Positions 11,208 through 24,698 of a DNA stretch of 64,000 nt are shown in pieces. The first letter of the stretch is position 1. Every line of letters begins with the position of its first letter. Source of the stretch: Phascolomyces articulosus (Eukaryota > Mucoromycota > Mucoromycetes > Mucorales > Lichtheimiaceae); assembly GCA_025677815.1 (NCBI GenBank), contig JAIXMP010000037.1, forward strand, positions 310,001 to 374,000. Direction: 5' to 3'. Under the pieces are notes generated by a model that saw only the letters and a list, made by a program, of their open reading frames with translations, had not been told where the DNA came from and made no database searches. The position numbers were made by a program, and so were the translations under genes.

Positions 11208-14200
11208 CTATGTCACAGCCTTTGAACTGCTATCATTCTTGTCACTTATAACATCATCATTTTTTCCTATTTCTTGGATATCCATTTCTAATAATGATCT
11301 GAGGATGATAAGAGCACCAGGTTTGGAACATAATATATTATGTTCAGAGCATGACGCAAGATGTACACCTAAAAAAGACATCAGTGTGTTATGACGATGA
11401 AGGATTATTCCTTTTAAAATGGAGCATCTTCAATAAATATATATATCTTACAGGAAGGACATCCGTCTTCACATTCACAGTGTTGGATTTGATCCACAGA
11501 CATTATGACCAAATCCCTAAAAAATTGATATGCTTGACGAACAATACCATTTGGTTGGGTTTCGTATAATGCAATCCTATAGTGAGTGTTACACTAACAT
11601 TAGATCTAGTACGAGGAATTTATTAATTACAGTTTTTTTTTTTTTACCTTGGTGGTCGTGAACGTGTTGCATGTGGACTTTTACATTCTGTTCGAACATC
11701 GACTGTCGTAGATGAAGTAAAGCTTGGTAATAATGATATCAAAACATGTGCTTATCATTAAAAAAAATTAAACATTAGTGAGACTATTCAATGATAGGCA
11801 ATGACTTGCCTAACTATGCTTCTTTTTACCTGCAGCATGAATGGATGCCATTTTATCAATGCCCAAGTCTTCTAATTTTGCCAAAGCCGTGGAATTTACA
11901 TCAGCCCAAATCCCAGTTGATTCTCGAACCACTGGATCCATATATACTTCCAAACTATCAATGATTCGACTACTTTTATCCAATTTGTAATATCCAAAAA
12001 CCACTGTTTCAACTACATGATGATAGTTGTTCAGTTTTGAATATAAATATAATTTTACATATACAAGTTCATTATGATCCCAAAAATATATTCCAAAAAA
12101 AAAACCAACTTACTTTGAACCTTGCCATAACCCACCGTGTTACGTCGATTCTTGGGAGAACCGATCGGTTTAGCCATTGATGTAGTTAACACATTGACAT
12201 TGGTATAATCACGTTGTCGTGTTGTCCAATTGACACGTGTCAGATGTACTTTTGCGTATCGTTTTTCAACATTTAATTCTTCTACAAGATACGGTTTGCC
12301 CTGATGGATAAAAATGGCACCTACATATATTAAGAAAATGTCCTTGTTCGTTACTGTCATACATATTTAGACGTTTTCTTGTAGCAAGAAACATAATTGG
12401 ATATATATTAATATCCCTAATAATATATAACATATACCTTCATAAATTTCAAATGCTGCGCGACTTGCTTCAATTTCTTCCAATACAATATTACGATTCG
12501 ATGTTACGTCAATCACTGTGTAAATTTCTTCGGTGATGTTTCGGATGTTGACAAATTGTGCAGGATAAGGACGAAACCGAGGATGCGGCCGATATTGCTA
12601 TATATTATTTACGTAAAGTATAATGGGTTATTACGAACGATAGTATACTATTTGATATAGGCAACATTCAACACGTGTGTAGGAGATTGGTATGTACACA
12701 TGGATGAATGTGTATGATTATATCATAATGTTCTCTGAAAAAAGAAAAGAAAATTACCTGATTACCGATGGATACGAAGTATTGTTCACAAATTTCTTTT
12801 ATTCTTGGACCAAAGTAAACTTGATCCTTCTCTGTATCGATAGGAAGTTCTTCAGCGGCACATTGAAGATGATTTTCAAGGACCAATACATTCTCTTCGA
12901 TTTCAAAGTGAATTTCATCCAATGGTTTTTCAAATAATTCTGTTGGGTGATGCTATATCATATATACATTGTCAATAGCTTTTAAGAAAAAGATTTATGT
13001 TCTCGGATTATTTCAATTCTCCACGTGGATAATGATCCTTTTTTCATCCAGAAAGAAAAAAAGAATGACTTACTGCATAGTACTGATCCATTGGATTTTG
13101 ATCTGTAATTACCATGGAAAGGGAATCGGCATTTCGTCGTCCTGCACGACCAGACTGTTGCCACTATAATTAAAAAATAAATGAGAAAAAATGCACATTA
13201 CATCAAAACCATAAAAAATAAAGTGTGTACATACCATGGCTGACGCAGACCATGGCATACCAACCATTAAAACCGCATCTATAAAAAGAAACATTATATG
13301 TTGCTCTCTCGTCATTAAATCATGGATATACAATGCTCCATAAAGGAACTAATAAAATCTATCTATCTATATATTTATAATTACCAAGTGATCCAATATC
13401 CACACCGAGTTCCAATGCATTCGTAGCGATGACACCCAATAATTCACCACTAAACATTTGACGTTCAATTTTACGGCGTTCATGAGGCATATATCCACCT
13501 CGATAAGACATGACCTTTTTTAACATGTCCAGTTTATTTTGTTTTTCCAAACTTTCTCGCAGATGTTTCATTAACATTTCACAGGTCTTTCGAACCTAAA
13601 AACATATAGAGTGAATATATCAATTGGCTGACCAATTACTTATCTTGTAGCCGCTCTCCTCTTCCCCTCAAAAAGAAAAAGAGGAGAAGGGGAGAGGGGA
13701 AAGGATAGTACTAATAGTAATAGTAATATAATTATAATTTTATTTAAAATTTACCTTGCAAAATGCAATTGTCCGTATATTATGTGAAAGCAAATATTCA
13801 AGAATATCTGCACCTTCGGCAACAGCACCTCTTCGATCAGAGTGCGGATCAGAAGGTTTTAATAAGGGCGGGTTCCATACAACAAATTCCTGTATAGACG
13901 ATATATATGTTGCATAGATCAGTTCAATTAAGAAGACTGTCCTATTACTTATTAAGAAGAATAGACCATTCTGTATAAGTACCTTTTTTCCACTTGGAGC
14001 ACCGTCCTCATCAATAAGCTTCACATTATCTACACCAAATACTAATTTCATATGCTATAGGTGATAGTGATGTCGTGTGGTTATATAAATTTTTATTAAT
14101 TCAATAGTTTCTTATCTGTTCGCAAAACTTTACTTTTACTCACACAGTATTATACCCCTGAACTTTTTTTTTTTTACTTTCTCTCTCCTCTCTCATTTTG

Positions 14201-16064
14201 TTTACTTGCATATTGTTTATTTACTTGCCTGATCTGGATGACGGATCGTCGCACTGCAGGAGATAAATTGAATCAAATCATTACCAAAATGATGACAGAG
14301 ACGTCTTAATCGTCTCATAATAAATGCCACGTTGGTTCCAAATAGTCCATTATAGATATGAAGTTCTAATTAATGATATAAAAAACAGGATTTGTATCAT
14401 TATTATTATTATTATTTCATCTATACAGGAATCCAACTTTTTTTCGAGTAAATAAAGAAAAGTAATTTATTACCATCCACCACTACAAACTTTAATGATA
14501 ACAAGAACCATTGCCACTGTTTTGCATTGGGAAGGATAGAATGATGAAGCATATCCGGATTTGTAAATATAACATTTGCTGTGCTTCGAATATGCATACG
14601 CTGATCGGATGGCGTATCACCATCAAAGGTGGCTATTTTGATATTGGATAATTTAGGACAGCTCTGTATGAATTCTTGTAAAGCTCTCATTTGATCTTGT
14701 GCTAACGCTTTGGTTGGAAATATATACATGGCACGACTTGATTTATCTTCAAGTAATTTTTCAAGAACAGGTATTTGATAGATTAAAGATTTGCCACTAT
14801 ATGGATAAGAGAGAGGGAAGGGGTGAGTAAGTGTTGTTTGAGGGGAGGGTGGGAGGAGAGACAGTGGAAAATAAAACCAAAATGAACACGTTTTTATAAT
14901 ATATATGTATATAAACTAATACCTAGCAGTAGAAGTGGCAACAATAACATGCTGATTCTTATTTCTTAATTCACGTATGGCTTCTGTTTGATGTGTATAA
15001 AGTTGTGTAATTCCTTTTCGTTCCAATGCTTGAGAAATTTCTTTTGCAATCGGTGGATCCAATTCACCTGATAGATATCGTCATCATTATTAATATATTC
15101 ATCTATCAGCTAGAACGATATTCAAATGAAAAAAAAAGGCAATCCCTGTCTTCGTTTTCCTTTCACTCCCTCCTATATCCAAATTACTTATTACTTGCCA
15201 AAACGCGCCATTTTTTCAGGAAAAGTGCGGTGACATGCTCCGTTGACCAACTGTCCAAGATAAAACTTTTGAACCTGCATCTGATGGATCATTTCATGCA
15301 TGGATCTTTCTTGAGAAAGATTTTCATCCTCAGGTTGTTGTCCTGGATCCACTTGCTGTTGATGGGCATTCTCTGGTGGTTGGGGAAGATATTGCTTTAA
15401 TTCATTCACAAGGTGAGTTTCAGGATCAAGTCCCTAATAAATGAAGCATAATAGAGTATCATTCACCATGAGTTTTTAAGAAACTTCTTCTCCTTCTTTC
15501 TGCTAAAAGCCTATTGCTTGGAGGGGGAGGGGGCAGGATATTTTAAGGGTGAAAGAAAGAAAAGAAAACCTTTTTACGACATGCAAGTATAAACTTGTTT
15601 AAACCTTGTTGAAAACGGTGATTTCGTGTATCTACTGTCTTTTTGATTTGATCCGGTTTCATATCCAACTTTTTAGTTGGATATTCCCAAGCATCACCTT
15701 TATTTTGTAAAGCCTCAGATTGTTTTTGACGCGCAACACGTTTACTAATCAACTTGCCAAATTGAATGATCCATTCCGTTGTCGCGTTGTTGTCGGATTC
15801 GTCCAATGTAAAAGCAATAAAGTCAGGTAAAATGACATTAATAGCTGCTAAATCATCCATGGTGACATTTGGAACAGCTGATTGAATGCGAGACCATGTC
15901 AAAACAGTTAAAAGACGTGCGTCACAGAATGCACAAAAGGTATTTAAACCAGAAAATACACATTGCAAACGTTCAAGTTTGGGTGGTAATTTTTCTACTT
16001 GTTGTTTCTTTGTCTTTTTTGTTTTCGTTGTTGGTTGTTCTTGTTTTCTTTTTATAGTTGACAT
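11208..16064 (-). CDS. HRQ1: Hrq1-type RecQ4-like DNA helicase
   Basis: Hrq1 is a fungal 3'-5' DNA helicase related to RECQL4 that acts in DNA interstrand crosslink repair and genome maintenance. The gene is split by many short introns. It starts at 16064 with a basic, Lys-rich N terminus. Helicase motifs appear in order: [19 protein letters not shown] (Walker A), [21 protein letters not shown] (motif II as DELH), [22 protein letters not shown] and QQSGRAGRR. The C-terminal DUF1998 region contains [25 protein letters not shown] and the four-Cys cluster [10 protein letters not shown]. The last exon ends at 11208, reading [18 protein letters not shown] before a short tail. That exon and the two before it are easy to miss because they sit in short frames. 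It is convergent with the synthetase gene. Confidence 0.92.
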
Positions 16065-16870
16065 ATTCGATTAATAATTATAAGCGCAGCATAAAAGTTG
16101 GAGGTAAAAATGTGAGTTAGAACTAGTTAGTTTTTGTAACTGGTGACAAAGTGTGACATAAATGTATGTGTCACCTTTACAAACAAATAAAAAGATCCAC
16201 ATAAACAGTTTACAGTGTACAGTGAAGATTGCATTATTAAATAAATATCAAGCCGAAAGCCGGTTCACATAATCTTGTTCTTCTCTTTTTTCTCACCAGT
16301 GACACCGTTACCATGTTATTTCTGTTACACTTTTACACTTTTACCCCTTCTATCCTTACCCCATTTATGATAGCATAAACAAATGCCCAACATCCTTATG
16401 ACTAAGTTACCCCACAACAAATAAAATCTCTTCATCCTCTTGTTTTTTACGGCGGGTTAAAAGGAGAATGATGATGGTGATGACATACACAAAACTGACA
16501 TAATAATGATATATTTATATCTATAAAGGAGGATATGAATGAAAAAGGAAAAGGCTCATTTACAAAAACTGTGTAATGTGTGGCAAGAGAGAGAGAGAGA
16601 GAAGGAAGGATAGAATGGAAGGAGCTTGGCCACGAGCAAGGAGGTGCAACGTGGAACAGATCCGAAAATAGCTCCTGCAGATGACCTTGACCATATCGAG
16701 CGAAAAAGTCACTTTTTTACCCTCTGAAAAAAACGTTTATATAAAGACCAGCTTTCACCTCTTTTTCTCTCTCTCTTTTTTTTTTTTAATTTCATTCATT
16801 ATCATCTTTTCATTCCATCATCATCTTCTCATATTCTTCATCCTTAAAAATTAATATCATCAACTTCAAC
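16065..16870. other. divergent promoter region, Hrq1-like / orphan small gene
   Basis: About 800 bp lies upstream of both the Hrq1-like gene and the small orphan gene. A TATA element (16738-16746) and a long CT-rich leader just before 16871 belong to the orphan gene. A GA microsatellite lies near 16586-16602. No ORF of interest is seen. Confidence 0.5.
16738..16746 (+). promoter_or_regulatory. TATA box of the 89-residue orphan gene
   Basis: TATATAAAG sits about 130 bp upstream of the ATG at 16871 and is followed by a strongly pyrimidine-rich leader, the arrangement of highly expressed fungal genes. Assignment rests on sequence and position only. Confidence 0.55.
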
Positions 16871-17140
16871 ATGGATTCATTCACTACTACTACTGCTACA
16901 CACCACGAAGAAGAAGCTTATTATTCTTATTCAATTCAAGATGGTGACCAAGTCCTTGAATCAGCTGTTCAATATCTTTCTGCAGCTTGTATTTCTCAAT
17001 GGCTTCAAAAGAGCCCAAATGCTACTGCAACCCTTTTCATGGATACTACTGACAAGATTGACGTTCCTGTGTATGCTTTACGACGAAGAAATGCTGTAGT
17101 GGCAGATCTTCCTGATGCTCCTTCCACTATCACTGCATAA
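16871..17140 (+). CDS. orphan 89-residue acidic protein
   Basis: I do not recognise this protein. It is an intronless frame of 89 codons that starts MDSFTTTTATHHEEEAYYS and ends in DAPSTITA. It has no signal peptide or membrane segment and no Cys pair suggesting metal binding. A mid-protein stretch, VLESAVQYLSAACISQWLQ, could form an amphipathic helix; it is followed by a segment of predicted strands ending in a basic patch, LRRR. Support for it being real comes from the strong promoter layout: TATATAAAG at 16738, CT-rich leader, a clean start context (AACATGG), and a long CT-rich 3' region. It may be a lineage-specific, abundantly expressed small protein; no function can be assigned. Confidence 0.72.
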   Translation: MDSFTTTTATHHEEEAYYSYSIQDGDQVLESAVQYLSAACISQWLQKSPNATATLFMDTTDKIDVPVYALRRRNAVVADLPDAPSTITA

Positions 17141-19060
17141 ATCATTTTTGTATCTCCTTTATTTGGGTTCTTCCGCGCCTCTTTTTAGTCACCATCATCA
17201 CTCGATAATATATATATCCTATCTCTTCTTTTCCATGAACCCAATCCTACTTTTCTGTTTGTCATATATCCTTCATTCCATCTCATCATTTTTTTTGTTC
17301 AACATCATCTATCAAAATACAGCATTTTATTATCTCTTTGTATAACTAGGGCAAAAAATTACAACCTTGATACAATAGTTCACCAAAAAGCCCTTCCCTC
17401 CCCCTTCTCCTCCTCTTTATCCAACGACCGCACTTTAGATTTATCATATTACATATTGTTCTTGCATTTCATAGCATCTTTTACCTGCATTTTTTCTTTT
17501 TTCTTTCTTTTTTATTAAAGGCATATTTTTATTATCATGACTAAGTTCACACACACATAAACAAATTATAGTTTTTGTTTTTATCACATGGCTTGGACTT
17601 TTTTCTTTTAAGTGTGTTATTGTAATACGATGTATGAGATGTATGTTATCATTTAAGACTTTTTGCACGACAGCAATCTTTTTAAGTTAATGCTTTTTTG
17701 TGTTCTCAGGTGATTTTCATATAATTAATAAAAAAAATGTGGACCCTCCTCCGCTCAGTATTTTTTAAGGAGCAACTTAATTTATTGCCAATATCTGTTT
17801 TTTTTTTGACGTACAATTCATTACATTATTATAATTATTATTCTACAATTAAAAAATAGGTATCTTATCATTGTAGTGTTATTACAATGTAGTACTGCAT
17901 CATATACGTACATATATTTGAAAAAAAAAGAAAGTATTACAATTCATTATTAAATGCGTGGTTAAAAACAATTAAAAAAACGTGCTTGTTCATATATATT
18001 CCTAGCCTAACTTCTACTTTTAATACAGGATATATATATATATATATATATCATAAAAATACTTGAGTACTACAATCAAATTCTACCTTTGATTAATTGA
18101 TTACCACTCATTCAAGATACATCCTGCTATTTATATATCATTGATCTCTTCCGGAAATCTTTTTGAAATAAATAATTGTATGGTGATGTTGTATCAATTT
18201 ACCCAGACATAAGGTGTGTCAGTGTATATGCCTGACCTTCATAACTAAAATGCCCATGTTTTAATTCAATGATATCTTAATATATTGTATTGTTTCGTTT
18301 GTACAACAATAATAGACAAAAACAGTTCCATCTATCCCACTACAACAATATGAAGAATGAAGGTTGCTGAACTGGTTTTTTTTATCCTTCCTTTTATAAA
18401 TATATATATCTTGTATCCAGTAACTCGAAAAATGTTCTGTACAAGTGAATTGGGGTTGTTTTCATTTTTATTACTGTCAAAACATGATTCCTACCATATA
18501 CAGTAATAAAAAGAATGCCCGTCAGCATAAGCTTAGCAGTATTCCAGACTTTCTTTACACAAGTCGTTGATGATGGTTCCTTTAATATATTAATAACAAG
18601 AATTATTTTATATCATTATTATTAGTTACCAAATAGATTCGTCCTATATATTGTGGGTCCTTCTTTTTCACCATGTTGACGATGGCTCGGGAACCATGAT
18701 ATAATATTTATCTTTTATGAATAAACATATTGCATTGTTAAAAAAGACCATCACCCAACAATAATATACATTACTATCATCGTCCACAGCAATAGAACAT
18801 TACACTGAGTATCAGTGTCATGAATATCACTATATGATGAAAAGTAGTTCATATTAAAAAACAATCATAAATAATATTGTCAATTAAACAAAAAAAAAAA
18901 GTAGAGAACAGTTGATATATTGAACCTTTTTGTTTCAAGTTGCTTTGGGAAAAAAAAAACCAATAGGCGGAATTTCTTCGTTCGTCTCTTGTTCTTTTCC
19001 CTTCTTTTTCAGAGTGAGAGACCAAACCAAAACTACCCACATTCAACAAAAACATCAATA
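17141..19060. other. long A+T-rich intergenic region
   Basis: About 1.9 kb between the orphan gene and the Med19 gene holds no protein frame with recognisable features. A perfect TA dinucleotide microsatellite lies near 18030-18052. The first few hundred bases are CT-rich and probably the 3' UTR of the orphan gene. Confidence 0.5.
18030..18052. repeat. TA dinucleotide microsatellite
   Basis: A run of about eleven TA units in intergenic DNA. No function is inferred. Confidence 0.7.
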
Positions 19061-20153
19061 ATGACGACGCCCAACAATAAACGATTGCTGGGCAGTCAAG
19101 ATTTATTAACGTATTATAACCTTATACCCATTTACGAAAAATATGTTCGACCGTATCCACCACCCGATCGTGCTTCAAAACTTGATCCAACACTACATTC
19201 CTACATTTCAGACTTGCCTGGTACATTCTTGTTCTTTTTCTTATGTTCCATCATTCGATTTAGATTTATAAAAAAAAACAGAGTTCAATCTATAAACGAT
19301 ATAAAGACATTATAATGAAATACGATCCATCCCTGGAAGAGAGAATAATGACATGGATTTTATATTATTATTACAGGGAAAAATGATATTGAACCAGACG
19401 GATTTCTATTCAATTTATTACGCGATCCGCAAATACCTGACCGTGGGCCTCCCATTACAAAACTCGATTCAGATGTATTAAAAGAAGCCTATGCTTTAAA
19501 ACCAGGACCTATACCCGGAGTGAGTTTTTCTCTTTTTTTTTATTTTTTTTTTTTTTACTTGTCTATCAAAATAAGAGGAGGTGCTATTTATAATTTCTGT
19601 GTGCTATTTGTTACTCATATAAAAGAGTTTGGCTTTTTTATATATATTTAGTTTGATGCATCAATATTGGGTACAGATGATGGTGCACCGTCATCAGGTG
19701 GTACTGGTCCATACCTTGGTACTGGTGGTGAAAAGGATATTTATGGCGCCTCAGCAGGTAAAAAACAGTCAAGTATGTGTAATGTTATATATGCTATAAA
19801 GAAAAAAAATATGAATTTGATAAATTGGTTTATATTGACATATGGTTTTCTCTTTTCTTATCATCCATAGGTGAAGGTGAAATTAGTGGTGAAAAGAAAC
19901 ATAAAAAGAAGGTAAGAATTATACATTTACTATTATTATGTCATCTTCCGCATTGGATCACTCCTCCCTCTGTTTCCTCTTTTTCTATATCTATCCTCCT
20001 ATAAAGAGAATCTTTGAACTGGAAAAATCTACAATTGTTTCTTTTATATAGAAAAAGAAACGAAAACATAGCCATGAACATGAAGAGGATGGTCATGGTC
20101 ACAGTGAACATAAGAAGAAGAAAAAGCGTAAAAAAGTGATTAATGTAGAATAG
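19061..20153 (+). CDS. MED19: Mediator complex subunit 19 (Med19/Rox3)
   Basis: Med19 is a head-module subunit of Mediator, which links transcription factors to RNA polymerase II in the nucleus. Five exons fit: 19061-19220, 19377-19519, 19652-19757, 19871-19911 and 20052-20153, about 183 residues. Features shared with the family, including human MED19, are DLLTYYNLIPIYEKYV near the N terminus, then YISDLPGK, then a FLFNLLRDPQIPDRGPPI segment ending in LKPGPIPG, and a very basic Lys/His tail with repeated KKHKKKKKKRKH. The fungal proteins are poorly conserved at sequence level, so the call rests on the order of these segments and on the length. The start is the first ATG after an A-rich leader (AATAATGA). 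Confidence 0.82.
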
Positions 20154-21058
20154 AATGCCCTTCGTTGTTGTTTTTTTTTTTACTCTTTTTTTCTCTCTCT
20201 TCTTCTCTCGTTGTGTCCCTCTTCCTTCGTTCCCTTAGTTTTCACTCCCACACAAACACATATACACTTATACATTCCATTAAGCTCTGGATGAAATTGT
20301 GGGGAAAAAAAGGATCAATGTTTATGTGCATATTGAAATGAAGTGGATGTTAAATGGATTTTTAATATTAATCAATCATAATAATCATAATAATAAAAAG
20401 ATAAATGGACACGTTCTTCATATTCTTGGATGGGTGAAAGAGGACAGATAAAATTATTTCTGAGAAAAAGAATTATGTCACTCAACAATGATGTCTTGAT
20501 ATTTTATATAAAGAAATGCTGGATTCAATAAACTGGTCTCTGTGTCTGAGAATAATACTTCATCCTGATAGTATAATAAAGAGTTTGAGGATATTTATAC
20601 AACCTCTTCTGTGCATATAACAAGGAGTTATTCATGTCCGTTGATCTGATAAACAATCAAATCGGTGCCTATGTCTTTACAAAGAATTATTTTGGGCTTA
20701 TTAGAAGAAGTTGTGTGTGTTTTGTATGTGTTCAATGTATCTACACAAAAACTAGAGTTAGCTACAATCAGCTGCTCTTTATCATTGGTTGAGCTACATT
20801 AGTATAATGTTAGTAACAGATATGAAGCGTGATGGTTTCATGATCCTAGCCAGATCAGACCTACTATTTGCAATGCGTATACCATTTTCTGTATGAAATA
20901 TAATTACATCAGACATTAATTGTTAGTTACCCGATTGATCACCAAATATGATAGAAGCACCATTTTTGAAGCATCATCGTGTGTAACAGCATGAAACACC
21001 AAATAATCCCTTTAGTGCACGGCCGTGTCAAGCGATTTTCTTTTCTTCCAAGACAAAC
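20154..21058. other. intergenic region, nothing recognised
   Basis: About 0.9 kb. The first ~200 bases are CT-rich and look like the Med19 3' UTR; the rest is A+T-rich with no coding frame, RNA gene or repeat that I can support. Confidence 0.45.
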
Positions 21059-22550
21059 ATGACTGGAGATATGTTACCAACAACGTTAATTCACGATTCC
21101 AGTAACCGTAATATTCAACCTAATGTTGAAAATATTATTGTGAAAAAAGAACCGGTTGAAGGTAATGTCTAGTTAGGTGCTAAGTGCTTTTGCTTTTTGA
21201 CATGAATCCTGTTTGCACCATTCAACTGAAGAAAAGAAATGAGATTCACCATTGGCTTTTTTTTGGAACTTCTGGTGAAGGTACAGATATCGCTGGAATA
21301 CACTTCAAGCTGGAAGAAGAATAGTGCGTGCCAGTATTACCTCACATGGCATCATCACATACAACTTTTAATAGTACCACTCCTTATAATCAACCTGAAA
21401 TGGATGACGTGGTAAATCAAGAAGAAGAAGTTATAAGTGCCAATGAAAATGGATCAGAACAGCAGGTTTCTCGGAATCCAACAACTTTGATAGGAACTCT
21501 TCAAAATGTCCTGATCTTAGAGTATGCAAGAACATCAGAGCGACGATGGAGGCGACCTGTTGTCATACCAGCTCAACAAGATAAAGATGCTGTATCTCCT
21601 TTTGAATCCATTCAATCCCATTCAGATTTAGGATGTTTCATCAAAGAAGAAGATGAAGAAGACAAAGAGGAGGAGGAGGGTAGTGATGCTAATGGGGTTC
21701 GATTAAGTGTTGGCAATTCTTCCATTACTGAGGAATCTTCTACTATTATAAGCGATGTATCTGGATCCGATTTTGAAGGTATGTAAGAGTGAATAAAAAG
21801 GTATAGATGCATTAATATGTCTGATTTCATTCCCAAAGAACTACAGTAGTAATAAAGGATACGGATTTTTCCCAATTAGGTTCTGGTATTTATACTAATT
21901 CATCGGAAGAAGGTTAAAGTTTTATGGAAAGTATGAGGCAGCATAGAATAAACACTCGATCCAAAAGAAGAAATGGACTGGCTGTAAATTATGGCCGTGA
22001 TACGTCTGCTATGGATATACAAGATTCAGAATCAACACCTATGACTACGCGTTCTTCATACTATAATAATGCTAGTAATGTATTAAAACTGTTAATGTTA
22101 TAATGCAAAGAATGAGAGTTGTTATCTATCGATTTATAATAACCATCATCTGATATAATTTCAGGGCGGGTTACAAGATCGAAATCAGCAGAAATGAAGC
22201 AATCCAAACAAGGTACTGTGTTAACACCCAATAAAGAACAGCCGAATTTATTAGGGTCAAAGCGTAAACGACAAGCACCGGCTTCATCGGATGGTAATAA
22301 AAATAGCAAATGCTGTATGTTATAATATAGTCGCTTTTGTACTAATCATTTCCAATCATATAGTGGACGAAGACAATAATAATAATAGCACCAGCAGTAA
22401 TGCAACCACAGGAGAGGCATCAAAACGTCATAAAAATGCAAAATATGTCTCATTATCAATTCAACAACAGCATAAAGGTTTAAAAGTTATATACTTTAAA
22501 AGGATTTATGAATATATAGTTTAACGGTGTCATTTTATTATTTAATATAG

Positions 22551-22844
22551 AACGATCTTATTGCCCTTACAAAGGATGTCATTACTCAGCAATTGCACTA
22601 GATGCTATCTACCGCCATATTCGAATGCATCACTTTCCCGGATTAGAAAAAACCTTAGGAAATGATAAAAATCACAAAACAACATTTGGAAAAATCATTG
22701 ACTACGACGGTAAAGTAAAAGACATTTCTCAAACCAGGGTTAAAGATCATGATGATGGCTTATTAATTCATGATGTTTTTATAGCAAACTCAAGAAATTT
22801 ATTAGATGAAGGAGATGCAATAATTGTGGAAAAACAAGTTTTAG
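22551..22844 (+). repeat. zinc-finger module 1 (finger and cap in one exon)
   Basis: The finger reads CPYKGC then YRHIRMHHFPGL, followed by GKIIDYDG. A linker of about 25 residues leads to the cap NSRNLLDEGDAIIVE. Unlike later copies, finger and cap share one exon. The exon is flanked by phase-1 introns. Confidence 0.8.
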
Positions 22845-22931
22845 GTAATATATATATGTATATATATAAATGACAAAATGTACACCCATTGTTTATTGAA
22901 AAAATTACCTTGGATTTGTGATATTTTGAAG

Positions 22932-23290
22932 GGCCACCATATTATTGTCCTTTTCGAGGATGTAACAAGATATCTAACCGCGAAAGAAAGCACATCTATA
23001 AACATATTAAAGAAAGACATGATCAAGGATTTTCTTTTTCTCGAAAAGGAGGATACGTGTTCAAGAATCGTCATGGACAAACTGTTGATTTTACAGGTAA
23101 AAAATAATCAATAGAAAAGGGAATATTTTGTATGGGCTTCTAAGAGTGAGAGTGAGAACAATTCATGATTTATCAGGCATATCATATTTTTGTCCATTAA
23201 TAAGTAAATACATCGATTTAGAGAATTCGAAAGATTTAGTTGCTGATGGAGATAAAATTGTACATGTCAGAAATCTCAAAAATAAAAAAG
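22932..23290 (+). repeat. zinc-finger module 2
   Basis: The finger exon 22932-23096 reads CPFRGC then YKHIKERH and ends GQTVDFTG. The cap exon 23222-23290 encodes ENSKDLVADGDKIVHV. Both exons are phase 1-1. Confidence 0.8.
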
Positions 23291-23379
23291 GTATATTTTT
23301 AAACTTCGAACACGTTTTATTGTTACGTTATCTTAATAAATCAATTAAAAAGGATGTAGGCTCTAACTAAAAAAATAAG

Positions 23380-23731
23380 TGTTATACTACTGTCCATATC
23401 AAGGATGTGATTATTCTCCAAGATTTTCAACTTCTGTTTATAGGCACATACGAGAAAAGCATTATCCAGCTTTCCCCAAATTCACAGTACCGGGAAAGAA
23501 GGTTTTTAAAACTACCACCAACCAAATTATCGATTTCACGGGTAAGCGCAAAGTAGAATGATTCAATGAGAAGATGATATACACACTGTATTTATTATAT
23601 TTGTTAACAAATAGAAACATCACTAATACGCTACTGGATTATTTTTTGATCAATTATTATCATTGTAGAAAATACGAGAAATTTGTTAAAGAGTGGAGAT
23701 CCATTATTAGTAGAAAACATAATAGCGTCAG
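23380..23731 (+). repeat. zinc-finger module 3
   Basis: The finger exon 23380-23541 reads CPYQGC then YRHIREKHYPAFPKF and ends NQIIDFTG. The cap exon 23669-23731 encodes ENTRNLLKSGDPLLVEN. Both exons are phase 1-1. Confidence 0.8.
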
Positions 23732-23835
23732 GTATGTCATTCTATTAAAACAAACAAATAGATATATGTTAGAGTATTCTTTTTTATACTTTATTTACAT
23801 TAATTGACATATATCATTTCAATGATAAATGATAG

Positions 23836-24141
23836 CAAAACGTTATTATTGTCCATATAGAGCTTGCTCTTTTGTAAGTAGATGCAAAAGATCCATGGTT
23901 ATAAAGCACATTCGAATGCGTCACTTTCCAGAACTACAACATATGTACATGGGTGGAAGAGTCACCATGAAAACTACTTCTGGAAAAATAATTGATTTTG
24001 CTGGTAATTAGAAAAGACACTTTGGAATATTAGGCTATTTTAACTCATATAGTAATACTAATAATTAAATATATATCCCAGAATCTTCAAAAAGTCTCTT
24101 AAGCGATGGAGAAGTTATCTTGGTGCATGTAAAGCAAGAGG
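23836..24141 (+). repeat. zinc-finger module 4
   Basis: The finger exon 23836-24003 reads CPYRAC then IKHIRMRHFPEL and ends SGKIIDFAG. The cap exon 24082-24141 encodes ESSKSLLSDGEVILVHV. Both exons are phase 1-1. Confidence 0.8.
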
Positions 24142-24250
24142 GTATAATTATAAAAATTAATTTCTCTGTTACGGATTTATGAAATCTGTTTATATTCATT
24201 TATAATAACTTATTGTTCGAAAACCCTTAATAAAAAAATGCTTTATTTAG

Positions 24251-24578
24251 GCCGCTTTTACTGCCCCTATCAAGATTGTACTTGTACAACAATTAGTTCT
24301 AAATCTCATATGTATCCTCATATTCGAAAACGACATTTTCCAGAGCTACCCAGCTTAGCATCACTGCTTAATCCCCTTATTTTAAAACGGTATTCGGACA
24401 AGTCATTGATTTTGGATGTAATGATATATATAAAAAGATTTAAAGTGCTAATCAGAGAAGAGGTGTTCTTTTACTTACTTTCCTTCCTTATCATTATGTC
24501 ATTATCTGTTGCTTATAGTAAAATCACAAAATCTATTGAAGGATGGCGATACAATTATAGTGGAAAGTGAAAATATAG
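24251..24578 (+). repeat. zinc-finger module 5, frameshifted
   Basis: The finger exon 24251-24417 reads CPYQDC then YPHIRKRHFPELP. The conserved tail then appears in another frame (VFGQVIDFG), showing a one-base loss or equivalent near 24383-24388 in a TTTTAAAA tract. The cap exon 24519-24578 is intact (SQNLLKDGDTIIVES). The exon length departs from the 1-1 phase rule by one base, in agreement. Confidence 0.72.
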
Positions 24579-24698
24579 GTATAAAAATATGAATAAGTTG
24601 TGGATTATATTATGCTAATCTTTTTTATGATCTATGTATACTTTCATCACCTGGTGTTATCATCAATGACATAAGACTTATATACAATTATTATCCAG

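Noticed and set aside
16136..16147. Possible X-box upstream of the Hrq1-like gene (GTAACTGGTGAC)
   Set aside because: One half site is mismatched and the symmetry is poor, so it is not listed as a site.
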